A DNA stretch of 64,000 bases from Thalassolituus sp. UBA1087. Its GTDB lineage: Bacteria > Pseudomonadota > Gammaproteobacteria > Pseudomonadales > Oceanobacteraceae. Below the pieces are notes generated by a model. It searched no databases and had not been told where the DNA came from. It was given only the letters and a program-made list of their open reading frames with translations. Below, in pieces: positions 24,110 to 31,908 of the stretch. Numbering within the stretch: the first letter of the stretch is position 1; the number at the start of each line of letters is the position of its first letter. Both the position numbers and the translations under genes were made by a program. Location of the stretch: positions 1-64,000 of the forward strand of contig DCCG01000046.1 in NCBI GenBank assembly GCA_002314145.1, given 5' to 3'.

Positions 24110-26317
24110 ATGTTCAGGTTTCTCTCGTCTGGCCGGGGTTTACCCGGCCTCACGGGTATTATTATCACCTCGATTATTATTCTGTTATCGCTCAGCCCGC
24201 AAGGCATGGGGCAGTGGATTCAGCGGCTCGACTATCTGTTTTATGACTGGCGTTTTGCTGCCGGTCTCGCCATGGCGCCGGAGGCGCCGGGTGAGCAGCC
24301 GATCATTATTGTGGATGTGGATGAGAAATCCCTGGCGGCTGAAGGGCGCTGGCCCTGGAGCCGGCTGAAACTGGCTGAGCTGACCGACAGACTGGCCGCT
24401 GCCGGCGTTGTGGTCACCGCCTTTGATGTGGTGCTGTCGGAAGCGGAGCGTAACCCGGTGGATGAGCTGCATCGTCGTCTTGGCAGTGAGGCCGGCAAGG
24501 TCATTGATCCGCGCTGGCGGCAACGGGTGGATGCCGATCGTCGCCTGGCGCAGAGTCTGCCGGCCATGGATGTGGTGCTGGGCTACTTTTTCCTCGATGA
24601 AGCCGGCATCAGCGTCGGCCAGTTACCACCGCCAGTGTATCGGCTGTCTGCTGAAGAGCGTCACCGGCTGGTGGTGACAACCCGGGCCGGTTACGCGGCG
24701 GCCTTACCTCAATTGCAGCAGGCCGCAGCGGACGCCGGTTTCGTAACCACGCTGAACGACGCAGACGGTGCGGTGCGCCGTGCGCCATTGCTGATACGTT
24801 ACGGTCATGATCTCTACCCGTCGCTGGCCCTGGCCACTCTGATGACCTATCTGTTTGACCGCAATATCCATTTAGAAAAAGCCACCGTCGGAGAGGTTGA
24901 AGTCATACGGGGCGTCGGCACCAGTAGCGTCTTTGCCCGCACGGATGCCTCGGGACAGGTGATTGTGCCGTTCCGCGGCGGACGCGGGACATTTCCTTAC
25001 CTGTCAGCCACGGATGTCCTGAACGGGCATGTCCCTGACGGTATGCTGGAAGGGGCGATTGTACTGATCGGCACGTCTGCCATGGGACTGGCTGATCTGC
25101 GCACAACCCCATTGCAGACTCAGTATCCCGGAGTGGAAGTCCACGCCAGTATTATCGATGCTTTTCTGAATGAAGGTTTTCCCTACCGCCCGGAATGGGA
25201 GGCCGGAGCGACATTGACCGTGCTGGTGCTGCTCGGGGCGCTTCTGTCACTTTGGCTGCCGTCGCTGGGGCCGCTGGCGGCGGTACTGATCAGTACGCTG
25301 GTAGCCGGGCTGCTGGTCGCGGGCAACCTGGCGCTGTGGGTGAATTATCGTCTGGATCTGCCGGTGGCCGCCGCCGTGATTCTTGCCGGCTCCCTGACGA
25401 TGCTGAACCTGGCCTGGGGCTTTACCCGGGAAAACCGCAGTCGCCGGCAGTTGAAAGGCATGTTCGATCAGTACGTGCCGCCGGCGCATATTGATCGTAT
25501 GGTGAAAGATCCGGAGGCCTATCAATTCAGCGGAGAAAGCAAAGAACTGTCGGTGTTGTTCAGTGATATCCGTGGCTTTACTGCGATATCCGAGGGATTC
25601 TCCGCGGCCGATCTGAAAGCGTTTCTGAACAGCTACCTGACGCCGGTTACCCGGGTCATCTTTGATTATGAAGGGACCATTGATAAGTACGTGGGCGATA
25701 TGGTGATGGCGTTCTGGGGCGCCCCTCTGGATGATGACAATCACGCAGCCCATGCCATTGCTGCGGCACTTGAAATGCAGCAGGTGACGGCCCGCCTGAG
25801 CGCCACTTTTACTGCCCGTGGCTGGCCAGCGGTGGCCATCGGCGTGGGAATCAACAGCGGCTTAATGAACGTCGGGGATATGGGATCTTCCTATCGCCGC
25901 GCGTATACCGTGCTGGGAGATGCCGTGAATCTGGGCTCGCGGCTGGAAAGCCTGACGAAATTTTATGGTGTCGGGGTGATGATCAGTGAATTCACCCGCG
26001 ACAGAGCGCCGCAATATACCTGCCGGTTTATCGACCGCATTCAGGTGAAGGGCAAAGAAGAAGCGGTGGATGTGTTTGAACCTCTGTGCCTGAATACGGA
26101 AGCCAGTGAAGAACTGACCAGCGAACTGGCTGCGTATGCTGATGCCAGAGCTCTGTACCGGCAACAGGACTGGCACGGGGCTGCAGCTGCCTTTGACCAG
26201 CTGTGCGCGGCTTATCCGGCGGCCATTTACCGCATATACCGTTCCCGTATCGATGAACTGCAGGGGCAGACACTGCCAGCCGCCTGGGACGGGGTATACC
26301 GTCATATGGAAAAGTAG
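24110..26317 (+). CDS. CHASE2-domain adenylate cyclase
   Basis: A 735-residue membrane sensor-cyclase. After an N-terminal helix (GIIITSIIILLSLSP), residues about 45-335 form a periplasmic CHASE2 domain (IIIVDVDEKSLAAEGRWPWSR, LIGTSAMGLADLRTTP, GVEVHASIIDAFL). Three helices follow near 345-425. The class III cyclase domain begins near 475: metal Asp in LFSDIRGFT and YVGDMVMAFWGAP, adenine-selecting Lys (DKYVGD) and Asp (LGDAVNLGSRLE), with the transition-state Asn/Arg in the last. All key residues are present, so it should make cAMP. I start at the ATG with GGAG 7 nt upstream; an in-frame ATG 48 nt earlier is possible. It converges on a FecR-domain gene. Confidence 0.92.
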   Translation: MFRFLSSGRGLPGLTGIIITSIIILLSLSPQGMGQWIQRLDYLFYDWRFAAGLAMAPEAPGEQPIIIVDVDEKSLAAEGRWPWSRLKLAELTDRLAAAGVVVTAFDVVLSEAERNPVDELHRRLGSEAGKVIDPRWRQRVDADRRLAQSLPAMDVVLGYFFLDEAGISVGQLPPPVYRLSAEERHRLVVTTRAGYAAALPQLQQAAADAGFVTTLNDADGAVRRAPLLIRYGHDLYPSLALATLMTYLFDRNIHLEKATVGEVEVIRGVGTSSVFARTDASGQVIVPFRGGRGTFPYLSATDVLNGHVPDGMLEGAIVLIGTSAMGLADLRTTPLQTQYPGVEVHASIIDAFLNEGFPYRPEWEAGATLTVLVLLGALLSLWLPSLGPLAAVLISTLVAGLLVAGNLALWVNYRLDLPVAAAVILAGSLTMLNLAWGFTRENRSRRQLKGMFDQYVPPAHIDRMVKDPEAYQFSGESKELSVLFSDIRGFTAISEGFSAADLKAFLNSYLTPVTRVIFDYEGTIDKYVGDMVMAFWGAPLDDDNHAAHAIAAALEMQQVTARLSATFTARGWPAVAIGVGINSGLMNVGDMGSSYRRAYTVLGDAVNLGSRLESLTKFYGVGVMISEFTRDRAPQYTCRFIDRIQVKGKEEAVDVFEPLCLNTEASEELTSELAAYADARALYRQQDWHGAAAAFDQLCAAYPAAIYRIYRSRIDELQGQTLPAAWDGVYRHMEK

Positions 26318-26399
26318 CGCCGCCGTTCACAGTGACGCTCCCTGACGCTGCCTGTGACTGAGCGATCAGGGGCGCCTGACATTGATTCTGTGCCGTTGC

Positions 26400-28013
26400 T
26401 TATTGCTGGTCGGTCAAAGCCCCGGGGTAGGAGTTCCAGATCACCAGGCCATTGATACGCTGTTCTTCGGTGATGCTGGCATTGGTTTCTGATTTCAGGT
26501 CAAAGGCGCTGAGTGCATTGGGCGTTGTCTGTTCCAGCTGTGCATCCGGCGCGGTCAGAATAGCTGTGATGGAGCTGACTTCGGTATTGACCTGTAATTC
26601 TTCACCGGTCGGGGCATCCCAGTAGGTACCGTCTGAGATATCCGTGCTGATTTGGCTGATGCCGTTTTCGGTGGTCAGTGCCCCGGTGAAGTTAACATTC
26701 CAGTTGCCACCGTACGTTTCGCCATCGCCGGTCGTTACCCCCAGCTGGCCAGTACTGATGGCGCCAGAGGCCAGATCCAGCTGCATGCTGCCATAGGTGG
26801 CGCTTACCGGGTTGCCGTTGTTATCAGCCCCCAGGTAAGCACCATAGGCTTCAAAGGTCAGGGAACCTGTGAGATTGCTGGTGTAGTCGTTGATATTCAC
26901 CGGTGTGGCGACCGCCCAATAGAAGGTATCCGTCAGAGTTCCCGGCTCATCATCAGCGGCCTGTTGGTAGCTGAGCGGCGTTTCACTGCTGCCATTCCAG
27001 ATGCCCCAGCGAATGTTGGACTCATAAGGCGGGTTAATGTTGGTGGCCAGTTCACCTTGCCCCTGTTCCGTGCGGTCGATGGCGCCGTCCGGGGTATCAC
27101 CGTCGAGACGGACAAAGGTCAGATTACCGCTGTCATCGTCCATGATATGGGCAATGGCAGCGCCATGTTGAGGCGAGCTGACAACCGCGCGTTCCGGTGA
27201 AGCCAGCAGGGCGCTGAGTTCCTCCCGGGTGATCAGGCCCGTTTCAGGGCTGACATCAACGCCGGCTTCCTGCAAAGCATCCAGTGCTTCGCTGAGCTGC
27301 TCTGAGGTGACGTCATCGCCGCTGTCCGGCAGTGAGGCAATAATACTGGCAGCCTGCTGTTGTCGTTCTGTCCGGGCGTTATCATCGCGGGCACTGGCAG
27401 CCGGTGCTTCGTCCAGCGCCGCCGGTGGTTGTAACAGACCATCGAAGCCGTCGCGGCTGATAATGCCGAAGGCGAAATCGGCATCCATGCCCAGATTATA
27501 ATTGCCCATGGGGGTGGAGAGACGGATACCGCCTTCCCAGACACCGGCAATCAGGGAATCCTGTTGCAGCCGGACGCTGTACAGCGTGCCGCGTACCCCA
27601 ATGGATGCCACCGGTGTTTCGACTTTGTAGGCTTCGCGGTTGCCTTTACCGATACTGCCGGTGAGTGTGCGGAAGCCGCCCTCCAGCAGCTGCAGCAGAA
27701 CCTGGGGATCGTCGCCTTCATCTGTCGCCTGATGGTAGGCCTGAATCTTCAGTTCGCTGTTGGCTTTCAGCGCCAGTAATCCCTGATCGATAAAGCGGAT
27801 CTGAATGCGGCTGGCCTCTCCGGTGACGATGGTATCGGTTTCATACACCGCATCCCGGCGTTTAAGGGGACGGCTGACACCTGCGGCGGAAACAGCGTTA
27901 GCTTCGCCTTTTACCATGATAACGTGACCGGAACGGGTCAGTGCCTGTACCTGCACAACCAACAACAGCAGGGGGAGCAGAATAAGTGTTTTGATGCCTG
28001 TTAATCGGATCAT
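26400..28013 (-). CDS. exported FecR-domain protein with C-terminal beta domain
   Basis: A 537-residue protein with a signal peptide lacking a lipobox Cys (cleavage near VQVQA). A FecR domain spans about 28-150 (DTIVTGEASRIQIRFIDQG, KVETPVASIGVRGTLYSV). An Ala/Asp/Gln-rich linker follows to about 290. The C-terminal 200 residues are Gly/Thr/Asn-rich alternating strands (LTGSLTFEAYGAYLG, GSMQLDLASGAISTGQLG, YGGNWNVNFTGAL), reminiscent of the lipocalin-like barrel of TbpB/hemophilin-type proteins. No anti-sigma or membrane segment is present, so it is not a classic FecR. It lies 12 nt downstream of the TPR-barrel gene, with which it forms an operon. Confidence 0.85.
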   Translation of the reverse strand: MIRLTGIKTLILLPLLLLVVQVQALTRSGHVIMVKGEANAVSAAGVSRPLKRRDAVYETDTIVTGEASRIQIRFIDQGLLALKANSELKIQAYHQATDEGDDPQVLLQLLEGGFRTLTGSIGKGNREAYKVETPVASIGVRGTLYSVRLQQDSLIAGVWEGGIRLSTPMGNYNLGMDADFAFGIISRDGFDGLLQPPAALDEAPAASARDDNARTERQQQAASIIASLPDSGDDVTSEQLSEALDALQEAGVDVSPETGLITREELSALLASPERAVVSSPQHGAAIAHIMDDDSGNLTFVRLDGDTPDGAIDRTEQGQGELATNINPPYESNIRWGIWNGSSETPLSYQQAADDEPGTLTDTFYWAVATPVNINDYTSNLTGSLTFEAYGAYLGADNNGNPVSATYGSMQLDLASGAISTGQLGVTTGDGETYGGNWNVNFTGALTTENGISQISTDISDGTYWDAPTGEELQVNTEVSSITAILTAPDAQLEQTTPNALSAFDLKSETNASITEEQRINGLVIWNSYPGALTDQQ

Positions 28014-28025
28014 GTGTCATTTCCC

Positions 28026-29411
28026 TCACAGTGCCAGACTCAGCCCGGCTTCCACCAGATGACGGTCGTAACTGTATAAATCGATATTGCTGTTATAGCG
28101 CATCAGATTGGCCTGGCCGTAGACGGAGAACTGCGGGGTCAGGCGATAACGGCTGCCAATGACCCATTGCAGCAGACTGTCATCCCGGGTTTCACCGGCC
28201 GCAAAGGCATTGGTTGGCGGCAGACTGTCCTGATAACGGTAATCGCGGTACTGCAGTATGGTGTAAAGCTGAGCCGTTGTGGTGGCACTGTACTGGCCGC
28301 TCACGGACAATCCCAGTGCATCCCGACCACGGTAGTCATTTTCCGGACTGTCGGTCGCCAGCAGCAGGGCAACATCACCTGACCAGCGTTGGAGGCGGTA
28401 ATTGATGCCGGCCTGCCACTGCAGGCGGGCGAGATCCAGCTCATCATCGGCCTGGTTACGCAGCAGGTTATAACTCAGGTCTGAATAAGTGCGCAGTTCG
28501 CGGTTGTACTGGCTCTGCCAGGAGAGACTCATGCCACTGTCGTTAAGCAGGGATTCACCACCAAAGCGGTAATGGCGGAAAGTCGCGGCCAGCCCCAGCG
28601 TGTGACGCGCGCGGGTCCAGTGAACGTCAGCATTCATATACAGGCTGTCGAGATCGAAATCGTTGCTGTCGGTGTTGTCTTTACGGCTGACGCCGGCCTG
28701 CAGGTTCCAGCGACTGCGGCGGGTCAGGGGCTGCATATAACCGCCCTGAGCGCGCAGCTGCAGATACGGACTGCTTTGCTCCCGGGAGGCTTCATTCAGT
28801 GTCACCGTCTGTGCCAGTGCCAGGATTTCAATTTCTTCAAGGTCCGTCGCGCTGTTGACGTTGGAGTCATAACCGCCAGCCAGGGTCAGACGGGCATAGG
28901 CCTGTGATTGTTGCTGCTGACGCTGACGTTCAATGGCAGCCAGAAACTGGTCAACGGTGGCAGCGACCGCCGGCGGTGGATTCTGCTGTTTGACCCGGCT
29001 CAGCAGACGCTCTGCCTCTTCCAGGTTGCCCAGCGTGAAGTAACAGCGGCCCAGTTCTGCCTGATAGCGCGGATGATCCGGGTGCGCCTGCACCAGTCGT
29101 TCAAATACAAAGACGGCCTGATCGGCGTGGCCGGTTTGCAGGGCGCTGAGGCCGTAGTAGAAGTCAAATGCTTCCAGCCCTTCATACCCGCCGGCGTTTG
29201 CCGTCGCCAGCCGGAAAGCCGCTGGGTAATCGGCTGCCACAACCAGCTGATTCAGCCGGTTAAGCAGCTGTCCGGCATCGGACGGATCGGTTAACGACGT
29301 GTCTTGTGCGGGGGCCTGTGCCTGGTCCTGGTCCGGATTCTCTGCCATTGCTGTGCCAGGCAGCAGCAGGGTGGCGGCCAGCAGGCCTGGCGTGAAACGT
29401 AAGAAAGTCAC
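28026..29411 (-). CDS. TPR + outer-membrane beta-barrel protein (Slam-like architecture)
   Basis: A 461-residue protein. I start at GTG with AGGAT 7 nt upstream, giving a clean signal peptide (cleavage near GTAMAENP). Residues about 45-170 hold TPR-like helices (FDFYYGLSALQTGHADQAVF, YQAELGRCYFTLGNLEEAER). From about 180 to the end come about 14 amphipathic strands rich in Tyr/Trp/Gln (LTLAGGYDSNVNSA, FRHYRFGGESLL, YTILQYRDYRYQ, VYGQANLMRYNSN) ending EAGLSLAL. A helical TPR head plus a barrel of about 280 residues is the layout of the Slam/DUF560 exporters; PgaA-like proteins are an alternative. First gene of the FecR operon. Confidence 0.78.
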   Translation of the reverse strand: MTFLRFTPGLLAATLLLPGTAMAENPDQDQAQAPAQDTSLTDPSDAGQLLNRLNQLVVAADYPAAFRLATANAGGYEGLEAFDFYYGLSALQTGHADQAVFVFERLVQAHPDHPRYQAELGRCYFTLGNLEEAERLLSRVKQQNPPPAVAATVDQFLAAIERQRQQQQSQAYARLTLAGGYDSNVNSATDLEEIEILALAQTVTLNEASREQSSPYLQLRAQGGYMQPLTRRSRWNLQAGVSRKDNTDSNDFDLDSLYMNADVHWTRARHTLGLAATFRHYRFGGESLLNDSGMSLSWQSQYNRELRTYSDLSYNLLRNQADDELDLARLQWQAGINYRLQRWSGDVALLLATDSPENDYRGRDALGLSVSGQYSATTTAQLYTILQYRDYRYQDSLPPTNAFAAGETRDDSLLQWVIGSRYRLTPQFSVYGQANLMRYNSNIDLYSYDRHLVEAGLSLAL

Positions 29412-29598
29412 TTTATGATCCTGCAGTTCCCTTGTTCTGCGGATTAGTTTGCCCTGCGCAGCAGCAAATACCAATTGGCAAAGTGGATAAAGTGGCGTAT
29501 TTCTTCCTGTTATCCCTGTCCTTTCTCCATTACCCGCATGCCCGGGCGCATTCTGTGAGCAATCTTTGCACCATTAACCATTGGCAGAGTACGGTTAT

Positions 29599-29612
29599 TT
29601 GACCTGAATCAA
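29599..29612. promoter_or_regulatory. FNR/Anr box, upstream copy
   Basis: TTGACCTGAATCAA matches TTGAT-N4-ATCAA at 9 of 10 positions. It lies exactly 50 bp upstream of a second such box, both in the gap before the 39-residue CcoM-like gene. Confidence 0.65.
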
Positions 29613-29648
29613 CCCTGGTATTCATGGGGTTACAGGCCGATTTTTAAC

Positions 29649-29689
29649 TTGATTTGAGTCAATTCTGCCCCCCGGAGGCTTGCTACAGT
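29649..29689 (+). promoter_or_regulatory. FNR/Anr-type class II promoter
   Basis: TTGATTTGAGTCAA (29649-29662) matches the FNR/Anr site at 9 of 10 positions. TACAGT (29684-29689) is a plausible -10. Transcription starting near 29697 would put the box at about -41.5, the standard class II activation position. The first downstream gene is the 39-residue CcoM-like frame. The 393-nt gap around it (29412-29804) otherwise holds nothing I can identify. Confidence 0.65.
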
Positions 29690-29804
29690 TAACTCATCAA
29701 CGCCGGACGAGCCCGATGACTTAAACAGCAGACAGGCTACGGAAAACCCGCACTGAGGTGCGTCATCCGCAACAACCGGCACAACGTGATGAGAGGTGAT
29801 GCTT

Positions 29805-29924
29805 ATGTTTATGGATGAAGTGGTTATTTCCGGTTTATTGATCGTTGGCCTTACCTGTGCCTTTTTTGGCGGCGTTTATTGGGCCGTGAAGAAAGACATG
29901 CAAAAACACGGTACTGGCGAGTAA
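29805..29924 (+). CDS. CcoM-like small cbb3 oxidase subunit
   Basis: A 39-residue gene. GAGAGG lies 8 nt before the chosen ATG; in-frame ATGs 6 nt either side are alternatives. The product is a single membrane helix with a short acidic head and basic tail (MFMDEVVISGLLIVGL, FFGGVYWAVKKDMQK). Length, the MFxDxVVI-G opening, the AFFxG turn and the W-KKD tail recall CcoM, a small helix of pseudomonad cbb3 cytochrome oxidases; I rely on memory of that family. Two FNR/Anr boxes upstream fit a microaerobic oxidase component. No ccoNOP genes are in the window. It could be another small membrane protein. Confidence 0.55.
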   Translation: MFMDEVVISGLLIVGLTCAFFGGVYWAVKKDMQKHGTGE

Positions 29925-30026
29925 TCGCCAGTCGTTTACTCCGGACTGACAGGGTACCGGGGGCAACGGTTAACGCTGTTGTTGGGCTAAGGCCCTCCTG
30001 TTTTCTGCGCTGAGTACCTTGCCTCT

Positions 30027-30060
30027 GGGCCCTCCTTATTTGGTTGCGGCCCTTTTTTTT
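30027..30060 (+). terminator. rho-independent terminator
   Basis: GGGCC (30027-30031) and GGCCC (30048-30052) form a 5-bp stem with a 16-nt loop, followed by eight T (30053-30060). It suits the end of the CcoM-like transcript about 100 nt upstream. The loop is long, so strength is uncertain. Confidence 0.5.
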
Positions 30061-30116
30061 GTCTGTCAGAAACATCGCTGGCGGCAATGATCAGGCCTGA
30101 TCCCGCAAGCACTGAG

Positions 30117-30911
30117 TCAGAGCTGGTGGACCGCCAACAGCAATGGCTGGTCAATATTCATTTCTTTCAGCCGTGCCAGAACCTCATCCAGGGATTCCCC
30201 TTCCGGTACCGGACCAATGCGCACTTTATGCAGCGGCTTAATGTCCGGTGGGGTATCCGGTGTGGTGATGCTGACCGGCCAGCGCAGTGGCATCAGGGCA
30301 CGTTGCAGTGTCTGCTGCAGCTTTTCTGCCGCTTTGATATCCGATAACGCACTGACCTGGATCCAGCGCACACTGCCGTCCTGGGGTGGCTGAACGACTT
30401 CCACTTCCACCTCCGCAGTTCCCTGTTTATTTATGCCAAGTTTGACTGCGGCAGCGTAGGACAGGTCAATGACGCGGCCATCGTGGAAAGGGCCGCGGTC
30501 ATTAACACGCACAATCACAGACTTGCCGTTATCAAGCCGGGTCACACGCACATAAGACGGCAATGGCAGGGTTTTGTGGGCGGCCGTGAACTGGTAAACG
30601 TCGTAAATTTCACCATTCGATGTGCGATGGCCATGAAATTTCATACCGTACCAGGAGGCTATGCCCCGTTCTTTATAACCGACAGCCGTGTCCATTACCC
30701 GGTATTCTTTACCAAACACCTTGTAGCTGACGGGGTTGCCCATGGCACTGCGGGGTTCGATTTTAGGGACAGGTTCCTGCAGTGTATGAGTGTCGGCGAT
30801 CGGCGCCGGGGTGAAATCCTGGTCGTGCTGATAACGCGACGTACTGCAGCCGGCTATCAGCAGAGCGGTCAGACTAACCAGAGCGGCATGATGCCGTCTC
30901 TGGTTGCTCAT
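30117..30911 (-). CDS. rlpA: RlpA family septal ring lytic transglycosylase
   Basis: A 264-residue outer-membrane lipoprotein: lipobox LLIAGC near residue 22, then a double-psi beta-barrel (ASWYGMKFHGHRTSNGE, VRVNDRGPFHDGRVIDLSYA) carrying the conserved His and Asp, and a C-terminal SPOR domain (about residues 180-264, WIQVSALSDIKAAEKLQQTL) that binds denuded peptidoglycan at the septum. RlpA cleaves naked glycan strands. The ATG overlaps the mltB stop by 4 nt; it is the last gene of the leftward cell-wall operon. Confidence 0.93.
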   Translation of the reverse strand: MSNQRRHHAALVSLTALLIAGCSTSRYQHDQDFTPAPIADTHTLQEPVPKIEPRSAMGNPVSYKVFGKEYRVMDTAVGYKERGIASWYGMKFHGHRTSNGEIYDVYQFTAAHKTLPLPSYVRVTRLDNGKSVIVRVNDRGPFHDGRVIDLSYAAAVKLGINKQGTAEVEVEVVQPPQDGSVRWIQVSALSDIKAAEKLQQTLQRALMPLRWPVSITTPDTPPDIKPLHKVRIGPVPEGESLDEVLARLKEMNIDQPLLLAVHQL

Positions 30912-31879
30912 TTAAGCGCCTCGCTGAGCTGATAAACAGCCATCGCATAGAGGCGGCTGTGGTTGTAGCGGGTGATTACGTAAAAATTATATTCACCCAG
31001 CCAGAACTCGGCGCCATGTTTACCGTAAAGACGGATCAGATTAGCAGGGTGGTCGCCGTCAACCGGTTCTGTTGGCTCAACGCCCAGGGCCTGCAGTTCA
31101 GACACAGTCCATTTGGGTTTAAGGCGATCATTAATAACTTCTTCGTAGTCGTTACCGCTGACCCTTACCCGTTGAGTCACAGCTTCACCGGCTTTCCAGC
31201 CATGGCGTTTAAAGTAGTTGGCGACACTGAATATGGCATCCGCAGGGTTGCCCCACAGGTCGCGTTTGCCGTCACCGTCGCCATCCACGGCGTAAGCCAG
31301 GTAACTGGTGGGAATAAACTGTCCGTAGCCCATAGCACCTGCATACGAGCCTTTGATTTCTGCCGGGTCCAGATTTTCTTTTTCTGCCAGTGAGAAAAAG
31401 GCTTTCAGTTCGCGCCAGAAGAGCGGACGTTTGGGGTAATCGAAAGCCAGGGTGGAAAGGGAATCCAGTACTCTGTAACCACCCTGGCGGGTGCCGTAGT
31501 AGGTTTCCACACCAATGATGGCGGCAATGATTTCTTTTCTGACACCGTATTGTTTTTCGGCCTCAGCCAGCAGTCCGGCATGTTTTTCCATAAAGGCTTT
31601 GCCGGCTTTGATGCGCTTTTTGGTCAGGAATATGTCCTGATACTCATCCCATTGTTTTACTTTTTCTGCCGGACGCTGAATGGCCTCCAGTACGGAATCC
31701 ATTTTTTCCGCCTGCGACAGCCATTGGCGTAATTCATCCGGGTTTAATTGATATTCTTTGCTGGCCTCAGCAATAAATTCTTCCGTGCGAGAATGCTGAT
31801 CATAATTTGCAACAGCAGACGATGCGGTGAAGAGTAACAGGCTGCCAATGCCGATCAGTTTTTTGCCCATAATATGCAT
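30908..31879 (-). CDS. mltB: membrane-bound lytic murein transglycosylase B
   Basis: A 323-residue periplasmic GH103-type enzyme that cuts peptidoglycan with 1,6-anhydro product formation. A signal peptide ends near ASSAVANYD and, unlike E. coli MltB, lacks a lipobox Cys. The catalytic Glu lies in IIGVETYYGTRQGG, and substrate-groove motifs follow (LSTLAFDYPKRPLFWRELKA, YAGAMGYGQFIPTSY, VDGDGDGKRDLW). AGGAAG is 6 nt before the ATG. Between rodA and rlpA in the elongation operon. Confidence 0.93.
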   Translation of the reverse strand: MHIMGKKLIGIGSLLLFTASSAVANYDQHSRTEEFIAEASKEYQLNPDELRQWLSQAEKMDSVLEAIQRPAEKVKQWDEYQDIFLTKKRIKAGKAFMEKHAGLLAEAEKQYGVRKEIIAAIIGVETYYGTRQGGYRVLDSLSTLAFDYPKRPLFWRELKAFFSLAEKENLDPAEIKGSYAGAMGYGQFIPTSYLAYAVDGDGDGKRDLWGNPADAIFSVANYFKRHGWKAGEAVTQRVRVSGNDYEEVINDRLKPKWTVSELQALGVEPTEPVDGDHPANLIRLYGKHGAEFWLGEYNFYVITRYNHSRLYAMAVYQLSEALK

Positions 31880-31908
31880 GAATCTTCCTGGTTATTCTGA
31901 TTACCGGA

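Noticed and set aside
29412..29804. Possible tRNA or larger RNA gene in the 393-nt gap
   Set aside because: No cloverleaf arms or CCA-type end were seen; the region is explained by FNR/Anr boxes, a promoter and the leader of a small gene.
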